Below are positions 33,576-42,422 of a stretch of DNA of 44,680 bases, in pieces. Source of the DNA: CAYFRC01 sp050946115 (GTDB lineage Bacteria > Bacillota > Clostridia > Christensenellales > Aristaeellaceae). The DNA is taken from contig JBMNUF010000021.1 in NCBI GenBank assembly GCA_050946115.1, positions 1-44,680 of the forward strand. Reading direction: 5' to 3'. Under the pieces are notes generated by a model that did not search any database, was not told the DNA's origin, and saw nothing but the letters and a program-made list of their open reading frames with translations. The translations under genes were made by a program, and so were the position numbers. The stretch's first letter is position 1. Each line of letters starts with the position of its first letter.

Positions 33576-33606
33576 AAAAAGAGGGGGATTCGCCCCCCTC
33601 TCTTTT
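33576..33606 (-). terminator. Terminator of the ABC exporter operon
   Basis: On the minus strand AGAGAGGGGG pairs with CCCCCTCTTT, followed by a T run (33576-33580). It lies right after the exporter stop codon and just upstream of the nrdG promoter. Confidence 0.85.
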
Positions 33607-33615
33607 CGCACCGCG

Positions 33616-35658
33616 TTATTCCAACTCGAACGCGCCGGTATAGAGCTGGTAGTACTGATTCTTTTCGGCGATCAGCTGCTCATGCGTGCCGCGCTCGATG
33701 ATCCTGCCGTGATCCAGCACCATAATCACATCGCTGTTCTGCACGGTCGAAAGCCTGTGCGCGATGACGAACACCGTGCGATCCTTCATGAGCCGATCCA
33801 TGCCGCGCTGTACGAGCAGCTCGGTGCGCGTGTCGATGGAGCTCGTCGCCTCGTCCAGAATCATGACGGGCGGGTCGGCTACGGCGGCGCGGGCGATCGC
33901 GATCAGCTGCCTCTGCCCTTGCGAAAGGTTCGCGCCGTTTGCGGTCAGCATGGTTTGGTACCCCTCGGGAAGCCTGCGGATGAAGTCGTCCGCATTGGCG
34001 AGCTTTGCCGCCGCGTATACCTCTTCCTCCGTCGCATCCAGCTTTCCGTAGCGGATGTTCTCCATGACAGTTCCCGTAAACAGGTTCGTGTCCTGCAGGA
34101 CGATCCCCAGCGACCTTCTGAGATCGGGCTTTTTGATCTTGTTGATGTTGATGCCGTCGTAGCGAATCTTGCCATCCGCGATGTCGTAGAAGCGGTTGAT
34201 GAGGTTCGTGATGGTCGTCTTGCCCGCGCCCGTCGCGCCGACAAACGCCACCTTCTGCCCAGGCCTCGCATACAGCGAAATATCGAAGAGGACGGGTTTC
34301 CCTTCCTCGTAGGCAAAGTCCACGTCGTGCATTTCGATGTCGCCGGAAAGCTTTTTATACGTCACCGTGCCCTCCGCCCTGTGCGGATGCCGCCACGCCC
34401 AAGTGCCCGTGCGCCTTTCGGATTCGCCGATTGTGCCGTCCGGCGCGATCTCGGCGTTTACGAGCGTCACGTAGCCGTCGTCTTTCTCCTCCGCTTCGTC
34501 TATCAGGCGGAAGACGCGCTGCGCGCCCGCCATCGCGGAGATGATGGTGTTCACCTGCTGGGAAATCTGCGAAATCGGGTTGGTGAACGCGCGGGAGAGC
34601 TGCAAAAACGCCACGAGCGTGCCCAAAGAGAGCAGAGCTTCACCGCTTGCGATCGCGATCGCGCCGCCGACGATAGCCAGCAGTGCGTATTGCAGGTGCC
34701 CCATGTTGTTCATGATGGGGCCCATGATGTTGCCAAGGCGGTTCGCCTCTGTCGCCTGGTTGCACAGCGCGTCGTTCAGTTCGTCGAACTCCGCCTTCGC
34801 CTTTTCCTCGTGCCCGAATACCTTCACGACCTTCTGCCCGTTCGTCATTTCCTCGATAAAGGCGTTGAGCGCGCCGAGCGTGGACTGCTGCGCGACGAAG
34901 AACTTTGCGGAGCGGGTGCCGATGGATTTTGTAATCATCATCATCGCGAACGCGATTACCAGCGTACACAGCGTGAGCCAAATGCTGAGCCTGACCATGC
35001 TGATAAGCACCATGACCACCGTGATCGCCGAGGCGAAAAGATTCGGGATCGCCATGCCGACCATGTGGCGGATGGTCTCGGTATCGTTCGTGTAGCGCGA
35101 CATGATGTCGCCGTGCGCGTTGGTATCGAAATAACGGATCGGAAGGCGCTGCATATGGGAGAACATCCTGTCGCGAAGCTGCTTCAGCGTCCCCTGCGAA
35201 ACGCCGCACATGAGGAAGTTTTGCAGCCATGTGCAGAAAATCCCCGCAAGGTAGATGATCGCCATCTTGCCGACCATGCTCAATAGCGCCGCGTAGTCGA
35301 CGAGGGATTCGTCCTTCGCCATGGGCGTAATGTAGTCGTCGATCAGTTCCCGCAGGAACAGGTTCGCCCTGACCGCCGCGAAACTCGACGCCACAATGCA
35401 CGCAAACACCACCAGCATCACCCGCCAGTTCGGCGCGAATACCGTTTTGACGAGGCGCACGGCCGTGCCCTTGTCGAACTTGCCGCCGGGGCCGCCCATA
35501 CGGTGCCCGGGGCCGCGCTGCATGCGCCTGCCCGCGTTCTTCTTGCTCACCCGCGCATAGCGCAGATAGACGTCGGAAGGCTTGCCCATGCCCGGAATCT
35601 CCTCGGGCATATTCGGCATACCCTCGCCCGCCGGGGGCATTTTCTTCTTGCCGATCAT
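33616..35658 (-). CDS. ABC exporter half (canonical ATPase site), heterodimeric type
   Basis: 680 residues. An unusual Met/Pro/Gly-rich, basic N-terminal tail of about 65 residues precedes six membrane helices and an ATPase domain. Walker A is GATGAGKTTITNL, signature LSQGQRQL, Walker B VMILDEATSSID with the catalytic Glu. The LSQGQ signature with an intact Glu is what the canonical half of heterodimeric exporters (TM288 type) shows, while its partner has a degenerate site. About 45 residues between the membrane and ATPase parts (ESERRTGTWAWRHPHRAEG) are extra. The start overlaps the upstream partner by ATGA. It probably pumps drugs, peptides or lipids, under MarR control. Confidence 0.95.
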   Translation of the reverse strand: MIGKKKMPPAGEGMPNMPEEIPGMGKPSDVYLRYARVSKKNAGRRMQRGPGHRMGGPGGKFDKGTAVRLVKTVFAPNWRVMLVVFACIVASSFAAVRANLFLRELIDDYITPMAKDESLVDYAALLSMVGKMAIIYLAGIFCTWLQNFLMCGVSQGTLKQLRDRMFSHMQRLPIRYFDTNAHGDIMSRYTNDTETIRHMVGMAIPNLFASAITVVMVLISMVRLSIWLTLCTLVIAFAMMMITKSIGTRSAKFFVAQQSTLGALNAFIEEMTNGQKVVKVFGHEEKAKAEFDELNDALCNQATEANRLGNIMGPIMNNMGHLQYALLAIVGGAIAIASGEALLSLGTLVAFLQLSRAFTNPISQISQQVNTIISAMAGAQRVFRLIDEAEEKDDGYVTLVNAEIAPDGTIGESERRTGTWAWRHPHRAEGTVTYKKLSGDIEMHDVDFAYEEGKPVLFDISLYARPGQKVAFVGATGAGKTTITNLINRFYDIADGKIRYDGININKIKKPDLRRSLGIVLQDTNLFTGTVMENIRYGKLDATEEEVYAAAKLANADDFIRRLPEGYQTMLTANGANLSQGQRQLIAIARAAVADPPVMILDEATSSIDTRTELLVQRGMDRLMKDRTVFVIAHRLSTVQNSDVIMVLDHGRIIERGTHEQLIAEKNQYYQLYTGAFELE

Positions 35659-37400
35659 TCCTCCGCCGCCCCCTTCCTCTGCGATTCGTAGACCTCGCGG
35701 TAGATGCGGTTGTTTTCCAAGAGCTCTTCGTGCGTGCCGAAGCCGTTTACCCTGCCGCCGTCCAACACGAGAATCTTGTCCGCGTCCTCCACGGAGGCGA
35801 CGCGCTGCGCGATGATGAGCTTGGTGGTATCCGGAATCTCCTCACGGAACGCCTTGCGGATGAGCGCGTCCGTCTTCGTATCGACGGCGGACGTGGAGTC
35901 GTCCAAAATCAAAATCTTCGGTTTTTTCAAGATCGCGCGGGCGATGCACAGGCGCTGCTTCTGGCCGCCGGACAGATTCGTGCCGCCCTGCTCGATAAAG
36001 GTGTTGTACCCATCCGGGAACGAGCGCACAAAGCCGTCCGCCTGCGCGAGCTGCGCGGCGCGCTCGACCTCCTCGTCCGTTGCCTCCTCGTTGCCCCAGC
36101 GCAGGTTCTGATAGATGGTGCCCGCGAAGAGCTCGTTTTTCTGCAGCACCATCGCGACGTTTTCGCGCAGCGCTGCGATGTCGTATTCGCGCACGTCCCT
36201 GCCGCCGACCTTTACGGAGCCGATCGTCGCATCGTACAGGCGCGGGATCAGCTGCACGAGCGACGTCTTCGAGGAACCCGTGCCGCCCAAAATGCCTACA
36301 GTCTCGCCCGATCGGATGGAGAGGTTTATGCCCTCCAGGCACAGATTGTCTTCCCGCTTGGAATAGGAAAAGCCGGCGTTTTCAAAGACGATGCTGCCGT
36401 CCGCAACCTCGGAAACGGGGTCCTCGGGGCTGTAGATGTCCGCTTCCTCGTCCAAAATCTCCACGATGCGCTCCGCCGCCGGGCGCGAAAGGTTCGTCAT
36501 GACATACGCCATGGAAACCATCATGAGGCTGGAGAGGATCTGCCCCGCGTAGGACAGAAGGCTCGTGAGATAGCCGGTCGTAAGCCCGTCCGGCGCGCCG
36601 TGCGCGCCGATGATGAGCTTCGCGCCCAGATAGGACACGATGAGCATGCATCCGTTCATGCAGAACTGCATCAGGGGCCCAAAGAACGCGAGCAGGCGCT
36701 CCGCCCTGACGTTCAGGCGGTACACGGCGTCCGACGCCTCTTTGAATTTGTCCGTTTCATAGTCCTCGCGCACGAAGCTCTTGACGACGCGGATGCCGTG
36801 CAGGTTTTCCTGTACGACGAGGTTCATCTTATCCATCTTCTTGAACATCGCTTCAAAAACGGGGTACACGCTCTTTGCGATCCAAAGAAGGCCTACCGTG
36901 AGGATCGGAACCGTCGCGAGGAAGATGAGCGAAAGCTGCACGTTGATGCGGAAGGACATGATCATGGCAAAAATCAGCATCAAAGGGCATCTCACAGCCA
37001 TGCGGATGATCATCGAATACGCATTTTGCACGTTCGTCACGTCCGTCGTCATGCGGGTGATGATGGAGGCGGTGGAAAACCTGTCGATGTTCGCGAAGGA
37101 AAAGGTCTGCACCTTGTGGTACATATCCCGACGCAGGTTTTTGGAGAAGCCCGCCGTCGCAACCGCCGCGAATTTGCCCGCCAATACGCCGAAAAGGAGC
37201 GATAGGCCGCAGCAGAGGATTACCAATGTCCCCATGCGCGCGATGACATCCATGTTGCGCGCTTGCACGCCCTGATCGATCATGATCGCCATCAGAAACG
37301 GCATCAGAACCTCCATCACGACCTCCATGCTTATAGACAGAGGGGCAAGCAGCGACGGCTTTTTGTATTCGCGCACGCTTGCAAGCAGTTTTTTAATCAT
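35655..37400 (-). CDS. ABC exporter half (degenerate ATPase site), heterodimeric type
   Basis: 581 residues, six membrane helices then an ATPase domain. Walker A is GGTGSSKT (372-379), signature LSGGQ (476-480), and Walker B is ILILDDSTSAVD (496-507), where Asp501 replaces the catalytic Glu. This is the hallmark of the degenerate half in TM287/TM288, LmrCD and BmrCD type exporters, in which only one of the two sites hydrolyses ATP well. It overlaps the MarR gene by eight bases at its start and its partner by four at its end, so the three proteins are made together. Confidence 0.95.
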   Translation of the reverse strand: MIKKLLASVREYKKPSLLAPLSISMEVVMEVLMPFLMAIMIDQGVQARNMDVIARMGTLVILCCGLSLLFGVLAGKFAAVATAGFSKNLRRDMYHKVQTFSFANIDRFSTASIITRMTTDVTNVQNAYSMIIRMAVRCPLMLIFAMIMSFRINVQLSLIFLATVPILTVGLLWIAKSVYPVFEAMFKKMDKMNLVVQENLHGIRVVKSFVREDYETDKFKEASDAVYRLNVRAERLLAFFGPLMQFCMNGCMLIVSYLGAKLIIGAHGAPDGLTTGYLTSLLSYAGQILSSLMMVSMAYVMTNLSRPAAERIVEILDEEADIYSPEDPVSEVADGSIVFENAGFSYSKREDNLCLEGINLSIRSGETVGILGGTGSSKTSLVQLIPRLYDATIGSVKVGGRDVREYDIAALRENVAMVLQKNELFAGTIYQNLRWGNEEATDEEVERAAQLAQADGFVRSFPDGYNTFIEQGGTNLSGGQKQRLCIARAILKKPKILILDDSTSAVDTKTDALIRKAFREEIPDTTKLIIAQRVASVEDADKILVLDGGRVNGFGTHEELLENNRIYREVYESQRKGAAEE

Positions 37401-37881
37401 GTTGCCGAAATTCCTCCATTCCCCGTTCTCGTATGTCCGTTTCCACCGCCGCGCGAAGCTTCGTCAGGATGCGGATCAATTCCGCCTTTTCCTCCGCCGA
37501 AACGGCGTTTTCCACCATCGCGTCGAGCGCGCGGTGCGTGTCGATGTGGCGCGCGTGCAAATCCTTCGCCTTTTCGGTGAGGACGAGACGTTTGAGCCGC
37601 GCGTCTCCCTCGACGCGCTCCCGTACGATCAGCCCCTTCTTTTCCATCAGCTTCAAAAGGCCGCTCGTACTCGAGCGCGTGATGTGAAATTCCCTCTCCA
37701 CGTCCCTCTGGCAGACGATCTTCTCCCCGCCGTGGTCGTACAGGAAATGGATGATCCAGTGGTGCATCCGCGTGAGCTGCGCGTCCTCGTCCGCCGCGCG
37801 AAACACCGCCTCGCCATATCTTCGGAAGATGCCGTCTGTCATCTTCAGTTCCAAGACGATGCTTTCCTTTTGCGGGAACAT
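37393..37881 (-). CDS. MarR-family repressor of the ABC exporter operon
   Basis: 162 residues from the ATG at 37881, which follows GGGGAGG; the open frame continues upstream but through the promoter. A winged helix-turn-helix lies about residues 55-115 (VEREFHITRSSTSGLLKLME, then KKGLIVRERVEGDARLKRLV, the wing). Flanking helices form the dimer. Being first in the operon, with two palindromes around the promoter, it most likely represses its own operon and lets go when the exporter substrate binds. The stop overlaps the first ABC gene by eight bases. Confidence 0.94.
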   Translation of the reverse strand: MFPQKESIVLELKMTDGIFRRYGEAVFRAADEDAQLTRMHHWIIHFLYDHGGEKIVCQRDVEREFHITRSSTSGLLKLMEKKGLIVRERVEGDARLKRLVLTEKAKDLHARHIDTHRALDAMVENAVSAEEKAELIRILTKLRAAVETDIRERGMEEFRQHD

Positions 37882-37916
37882 CCTCCCACCTCCCCTCAAC
37901 ATAAGTAGTACGTAAA

Positions 37917-37957
37917 CGAACTGTTCGGTCGCGAATAGTATAGAACCGAACAGTTCG
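37917..37957. promoter_or_regulatory. Double palindromic operator for the MarR repressor
   Basis: CGAACTGTTCGGT (37917-37929) and its exact inverse ACCGAACAGTTCG (37945-37957). Each half is itself a palindrome (CGAAC, one base, GTTCG). Their centres are 30 bases, about three helical turns, apart. One covers the spacer of the promoter and the other the start of transcription. Confidence 0.85.
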
Positions 37958-37965
37958 TCTGTCAA
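37937..37965 (-). promoter_or_regulatory. Sigma-A promoter of the marR-ABC operon
   Basis: On the minus strand TTGACA (37960-37965), 17-base spacer, TATACT (37937-37942). The upstream operator lies inside the spacer, so a bound repressor would block polymerase directly. Confidence 0.88.
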
Positions 37966-37986
37966 CAAGTATATCAGATATTTCCG

Positions 37987-38868
37987 TTAAATTTTCAGAA
38001 TATCTTTTGCCCATTTCGCATGGACGGCGAGTGCGGGGAAATCCGAGGAGATATGCCCTTCGATAATCGGGAGCAGGTCGCGCCGCCCCATATTCGCCGC
38101 GACGATGCACGCACGCGCCTGCAGCCTCCTTGCCCTTGCGAAATTGCGCCCGATGATTTCGCCCAAAGGCGCTACATTCCCGTGCAGAATCTCCTCCAAG
38201 GAGAGCGCCTTTGCAAAACCTATTGGCATTTGCACCCTTCCGATTTGCCGGTTGCGCGGGCAGGCATCCATACAGATGTCGCAGCCCAACAGCTTTTTGC
38301 CGAGCAAATGCCGCTTATCCTCTGGCACGGGGAGCGCCTCATCGAATGCGCGCAGGCATTTTGTCAGGTCGACCTTGCCGCCTGTCGAAATCGCCCCCAC
38401 GGGGCATGCCCTAATGCACAGGTCGCAGCTCGCGCAGAAATCGGAAAGCGCATCGCTTTCCTCCGCGTCGGGAAATTGCGGGCTCTCGCGCGACAGGATG
38501 CACTGCACGACAAAGCGCGAGCCGTATGTTTCGTGCAAAATCAATGCGTTGCGCCCGTATCTGCCCAGTCCCGCGCGAAGGAGCGCGGGCTTTAAGGGGA
38601 TGTTGTCGCAAACCTCCCCCAGTTTTCGCGCCTCCGAATATGCGGCATTGGACGCCTCGTAATATGCGGACACGAACGGCAATTCCCGCACATCCGCATA
38701 CGGCGCATACGGCCATACGAGGAGCTTTAACCCCTTCGCGTTTCCCGCGATTTGCGCGGGCTCGGCGCACAGACCGCCGTAGCGCTTATCCGGATTCGCC
38801 TCTGTAAGCGCCTTCCAGCGCGGAAAGGGCGAAAGGGAGATTACCCGTTCCTCCGCAAAGCCGCTCAC
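37987..38868 (-). CDS. QueG-like double 4Fe-4S cluster protein (short)
   Basis: 293 residues, GTG start overlapping the upstream stop (GTGA). It resembles epoxyqueuosine reductase QueG in its ferredoxin part: Cys145-148-151-155 (CASCDLCIRACP) and Cys171 with Cys196-199-203 (CDICMDACP). LHETYGSRFVVQCIL and LLRAGLGRYGRNALI match the QueG cobalamin-binding region. QueG proteins are about 350-380 residues; here the N-terminus is shorter and the C-terminal HEAT-like part is reduced, so true queuosine function is uncertain. It could be one of the QueG paralogues of unknown role common in Clostridia. Last gene of a four-gene operon. Confidence 0.75.
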   Translation of the reverse strand: MSGFAEERVISLSPFPRWKALTEANPDKRYGGLCAEPAQIAGNAKGLKLLVWPYAPYADVRELPFVSAYYEASNAAYSEARKLGEVCDNIPLKPALLRAGLGRYGRNALILHETYGSRFVVQCILSRESPQFPDAEESDALSDFCASCDLCIRACPVGAISTGGKVDLTKCLRAFDEALPVPEDKRHLLGKKLLGCDICMDACPRNRQIGRVQMPIGFAKALSLEEILHGNVAPLGEIIGRNFARARRLQARACIVAANMGRRDLLPIIEGHISSDFPALAVHAKWAKDILKI

Positions 38869-40283
38869 GCTTCCTCGAGCACCGTCACGCGCTCATTCCA
38901 GACGCTGTGCACGCGAAGTTTGATTTTTCCGCCTTCCCTGTAGGGGTGAATGCGATAGGAGAAGGACGAGCCGACAGGATTTAGCAGCACCATGTACGGG
39001 TGCCCCAAAACGCCGCGCAGTGCAAACTGCATCTCCTCCGGCGCGCGCATCAGAAATCCCTTCGGCACCTTCTGCTGCGAGACGACGGGCGCGCCCCACG
39101 CATAGGGAAGCACCATTTTCCCATTTGGGAATTCCACCGTTAAGGTGTCCCGCGTAAGCGCAACGCGCTGCACGTCAATCTCGTTTTCCTTGCAGGCGAT
39201 ATCGAAAAGGAACGCATATTCGGGCGCAGGAGCCGCCTTGGGGTGACAAAGCCTTTCGCTTTCCGCGGCGAGTCGCGCCTGTAGCGCCTGGTCTTCAGGC
39301 AGCGGCGCATCGAAAAGGCCGTCCAGCAGGAAATCCTTGATCACATCCAAGGGATAGCCGATGTCGCTTCCGAGCGCGCTCGTAAAGACGAACACCGTCT
39401 CCTTCTCCGGCAGCATCACGATGTACTGCCCGCCCATGCCGTCCGCGCGGAACGCATCAAAGGCGCATCGCCACATCTGGTAGCAGTAGCCCGCCGCCCA
39501 GTTGGGGTTTTGTCGGGGATCGTCGGGGTTGCGGTTGTCGATGTGCTTTGTCTGCGCGTCGAGGACGTATTCATGGGGGATGATCTGTTCGTCCTCCCAC
39601 TTGCCGCCGTTTAGGATGAGGAGCCCGAACCGCGCCATATCGATGGGCCTTATGTGCAGCCCCGTGCCGCCCAGGGAAACGCCGTTGGGGCTTTTCTCCC
39701 ACTGTGCCTCGCCGATGCCGATTTTGTCAAAAATCCACTCGCGCGCGAGTTCGATCGCGGTCTTCCCCGTCGCCTTGGTCAAAATCGCGGAGAGCATATA
39801 GGTCGCGCCCGTGTTGTACACAAAATGCGTCCCCGGGCGATGGTCCACGCTCTGGTTCAGGAACACGCGCTCCCAGTCGTCCGAAGAGACCATGTTGCCG
39901 AAGGTGTCCTCGCCATGCCCCGAGCCCATCATGAGCAGGTCGCGAACCGTCATCTTTTCGAGGTTCTCCGTCCTGTTTTCGATCGGAACATCATTAAACC
40001 AATCGAGCACTGTATCGTCCAGCGTGAGAAGCCCCTTGCCCGCTGCGATGCCGATCAGCATGGAGGTAAAGGTCTTGCTGCAGGAGAACATGGAATGCAG
40101 CGTCTCCCGATCATACGGCGCGAAATAGTGCTCAAACGCCAGCACGCCATGGCGGACGATCAGCATGGAGTGAATCTCCTTGCCGGAAGTCTCGATCGCC
40201 TTGAGCGCCTTCAGGATTGCGAGGCTGTCGATGCCCATGCTCTCGGGCGTCGCGCGGAGAAAGTCTTCTTTCGGAAATACCAT
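38865..40283 (-). CDS. Serine hydrolase of the class C beta-lactamase / penicillin-binding fold
   Basis: 472 residues, no signal peptide, so cytoplasmic. The nucleophile motif SxxK is Ser67-Cys-Ser-Lys70 (FSCSKTFTSMLIG), the second motif is Tyr156-Asn157 (FVYNTGATYML), and the third is near GMGGQYIVMLPEK. Fold members include esterases, amidases and D-amino-acid peptidases; resistance to beta-lactams is unlikely for an intracellular one. A C-terminal extension of about 120 residues follows the usual domain. GGGAGG precedes the ATG; the MFS stop is only three bases upstream. Confidence 0.9.
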   Translation of the reverse strand: MVFPKEDFLRATPESMGIDSLAILKALKAIETSGKEIHSMLIVRHGVLAFEHYFAPYDRETLHSMFSCSKTFTSMLIGIAAGKGLLTLDDTVLDWFNDVPIENRTENLEKMTVRDLLMMGSGHGEDTFGNMVSSDDWERVFLNQSVDHRPGTHFVYNTGATYMLSAILTKATGKTAIELAREWIFDKIGIGEAQWEKSPNGVSLGGTGLHIRPIDMARFGLLILNGGKWEDEQIIPHEYVLDAQTKHIDNRNPDDPRQNPNWAAGYCYQMWRCAFDAFRADGMGGQYIVMLPEKETVFVFTSALGSDIGYPLDVIKDFLLDGLFDAPLPEDQALQARLAAESERLCHPKAAPAPEYAFLFDIACKENEIDVQRVALTRDTLTVEFPNGKMVLPYAWGAPVVSQQKVPKGFLMRAPEEMQFALRGVLGHPYMVLLNPVGSSFSYRIHPYREGGKIKLRVHSVWNERVTVLEEA

Positions 40284-40286
40284 GCG

Positions 40287-41552
40287 TCATTCCTCCCTAT
40301 GGTTCATCTTGGAAAGGGCGATCGTACACGCGATTCCCAGCGCAAAAAGGCACAGATTGATGCAGAACGGCGCGGCGGAAAACCTGTCCATCAAAAAACC
40401 CGCGAACGTCGGAAAAAATGTCGCAGGAAGCAGCATGACCGCGTACACCATGCCCATGACGCGCGCCTTCTCGACGGGGTCGGCGTTCACGATCAAGAGC
40501 GATTCGATCACCGGCGCGAGCACGGAAAGCGCCGCCGCCTCGAGCGCGATGGAAAAGAGCAGCACGGGAATCAACAGAGCGCCCTTCGGCGTCAGGATAA
40601 ACAGGGTTTGGCTCGCCGCAAAGAGCAGCCAACAGACGACCACCGGCCTTTCAAACGTGCGCAGCCGGATTTTGGGTACGATCCAGAGAATCGCAAACAG
40701 GGTGATGAGCGACTTGAACGTGGAGAGCAGCGCGACATTGTCTTTCGCAAAACCGATGTCGTTTTTGAGGTATAGCGACCAGAAAGAGACATTCAGATTG
40801 TCCACGATCGTCAAAATCGCGAGCAGCCCGAGTACGAGGAGCATCCGCTTTTCGAAGATCAGCTTTTTGCATACGGGGACGCAGCCTTTGATCATCTGCC
40901 ACACGCTGAGGTTCTTCGTCTCCTCCATGCGCCTTAAGCCCATTTCGGTCTCCGTCGAATAGCGGTATACGAGGATGAATTTCAGCGTGAAGAGCACGGC
41001 GGTAAACCCGTAGTAGAACCGCATCGTCGGCACGAGCCCGAAATGCCCCACGAAGAACTTCGAGACGGGGGCGATAAAGGAGACGATCGCCCCCGTGAGC
41101 GACGCAAGGGAATAGCAGCGCACGACGAGGTCGTCCTCCAAGCCCTCCGTGAGGAGCAGCCCCCACGAGCACACGGAAAAGCGCCACATGCCGTAAAAGA
41201 GCGACGCCACCAAAAACCACGTGAAGTTCTGCGACAGCATCCAAAGTATCGCAGGCATGGTCTGCGACAGGAGATCAAATACCAGTGTTGCGCGGCGGCG
41301 CCCCATCTTGTCTGCGGCGATGCCGCTTAAGATCGAGGAAATGATGTTCACGATGAAGGTGACCGTCGCAATGATGCCGATTTCCGCCGCCGTAAGCCCC
41401 AACGCCGCCATGTACAGCGTCACATAGGGGATATAGAGCCTGTATGGCAGCGCCCAGAGGGGTTCCGCCCAAATGCACACGCGGGCGTTTCCCTTGAGCG
41501 AAAGGAACGTATCCACCATGGGGTTTTTGCGAAGCCGTCGTAACATCTGCAT
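40287..41552 (-). CDS. MFS transporter
   Basis: 421 residues from the ATG at 41552, which has GGAG seven bases upstream. The frame stays open back to 42257 across the DUF554 gene, which is chance. About 12 membrane helices are predicted. The MFS loop 2-3 motif is SGIAADKMGRRRATLV, and the second half has a weaker repeat. A middle cytoplasmic loop (TEMGLRRMEETKNLSVWQMI) separates the halves. Substrate unknown; the operon with a serine hydrolase could suggest uptake or export of a small ester or peptide. Confidence 0.9.
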   Translation of the reverse strand: MQMLRRLRKNPMVDTFLSLKGNARVCIWAEPLWALPYRLYIPYVTLYMAALGLTAAEIGIIATVTFIVNIISSILSGIAADKMGRRRATLVFDLLSQTMPAILWMLSQNFTWFLVASLFYGMWRFSVCSWGLLLTEGLEDDLVVRCYSLASLTGAIVSFIAPVSKFFVGHFGLVPTMRFYYGFTAVLFTLKFILVYRYSTETEMGLRRMEETKNLSVWQMIKGCVPVCKKLIFEKRMLLVLGLLAILTIVDNLNVSFWSLYLKNDIGFAKDNVALLSTFKSLITLFAILWIVPKIRLRTFERPVVVCWLLFAASQTLFILTPKGALLIPVLLFSIALEAAALSVLAPVIESLLIVNADPVEKARVMGMVYAVMLLPATFFPTFAGFLMDRFSAAPFCINLCLFALGIACTIALSKMNHREE

Positions 41553-41563
41553 GTCTATACTCC

Positions 41564-42268
41564 TTAAAACAATCCCCTCAGAAAGTCCGCAAGCGGGATA
41601 TAGGCGATCGGCAGGAACACCGCGGGCAGCATGTTGCCCACCTTGATGCGCTTCTCTCCCATCACGCCTAGCATATCGATGCCCAAAGCCATGATGAGGA
41701 CGCTTCCGACCGCGCTCATCTCGCGAATCATCGCATCGGAGAGCGCCTGCCCCGCGACGCGCGAGAGCAGCGCGATCCCGCCCTGATAGATCGTGAGCGG
41801 CAGCGCCGAAAGGCACACGCCGGCGCCCATGGAGGAGGCGAACACGACGGAGGACACGCCGTCCAGCACCGATTTTGCGAGCAGCGTCGAGGCGTTTCCC
41901 GCCATGCCCGCCTCCATGGAGCCGATGATCGCCATGGAGCCCACGCAAAACAGCAGCGTCGCGCTGATAAAGCCCTGCGCAAAGGAGGAATCGTCCTTGG
42001 CAAGCTTTTTCCGCGCGAAAGCGCCGAGTGCGTCGAGCCTGTCCTCCACGCGCAGCGCCTCGCCCGCGATGCTCCCCAATACGATGCACAATATCAAAAG
42101 CAAGGCGTCTTCCGTCTTGATCGCCCCCATGATGCCGATCAAAAGCACACAAAGAGCGAGTGCGTGGTTGATGGTCGCGCGAAATCGCTCCGGAATGCCG
42201 CCGCGCAGGAGCGTCCCGATGGCGCCGCCTGCGAGAACCGCGATAGAGTTCACCCAAACGCCGATCAT
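41564..42268 (-). CDS. DUF554 family membrane protein (YdfK/YqgA-like)
   Basis: 234 residues from the ATG at 42268; the longer frame overlaps promoter and terminator. About seven hydrophobic segments. It opens with MIGVWVNSIAVLAGGAIGTL, typical of DUF554, and has the conserved GFISATLLFCVGSMAIIGSM segment. The role is unknown in the family, thought to be transport. It is the first gene of the DUF554-MFS-hydrolase-QueG operon, 11 bases before the MFS gene. Confidence 0.9.
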   Translation of the reverse strand: MIGVWVNSIAVLAGGAIGTLLRGGIPERFRATINHALALCVLLIGIMGAIKTEDALLLILCIVLGSIAGEALRVEDRLDALGAFARKKLAKDDSSFAQGFISATLLFCVGSMAIIGSMEAGMAGNASTLLAKSVLDGVSSVVFASSMGAGVCLSALPLTIYQGGIALLSRVAGQALSDAMIREMSAVGSVLIMALGIDMLGVMGEKRIKVGNMLPAVFLPIAYIPLADFLRGLF

Positions 42269-42329
42269 ACTATGCCATCCCCGTCCTATTCTGCCGACGG
42301 AAAATTTCCCTTCGGCACATCTGTGTGGT

Positions 42330-42358
42330 ATCATACCATACGGAGAGCAATTTCGCAA
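42330..42358 (-). promoter_or_regulatory. Promoter of the DUF554 operon
   Basis: On the minus strand TTGCGA (42353-42358), 17-base spacer, TATGAT (42330-42335), about 60 bases before the ATG. Confidence 0.6.
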
Positions 42359-42377
42359 GGCACAAACCGTGTTCAAA

Positions 42378-42407
42378 CAAAAAACACCCTCCGGATCGTC
42401 CGGAGGG
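42378..42407 (-). terminator. Terminator of the exported OB-like protein gene
   Basis: CCCTCCGG (42387-42394) pairs perfectly with CCGGAGGG (42400-42407) over a 5-base loop; TGTTTTTTG follows on the minus strand. Confidence 0.92.
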
Positions 42408-42422
42408 CGAAAAGAGATGTCC

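Noticed and set aside
33457..35286. 609-residue open frame opposite the 680-residue ABC exporter gene
   Set aside because: Antisense shadow; rich in Arg, Val and His with no recognisable domain.
41553..42257. N-terminal extension of the MFS protein to 656 residues
   Set aside because: It would cover the DUF554 gene in another frame and lacks hydrophobic pattern; a good GGAG site selects the start at 41552.
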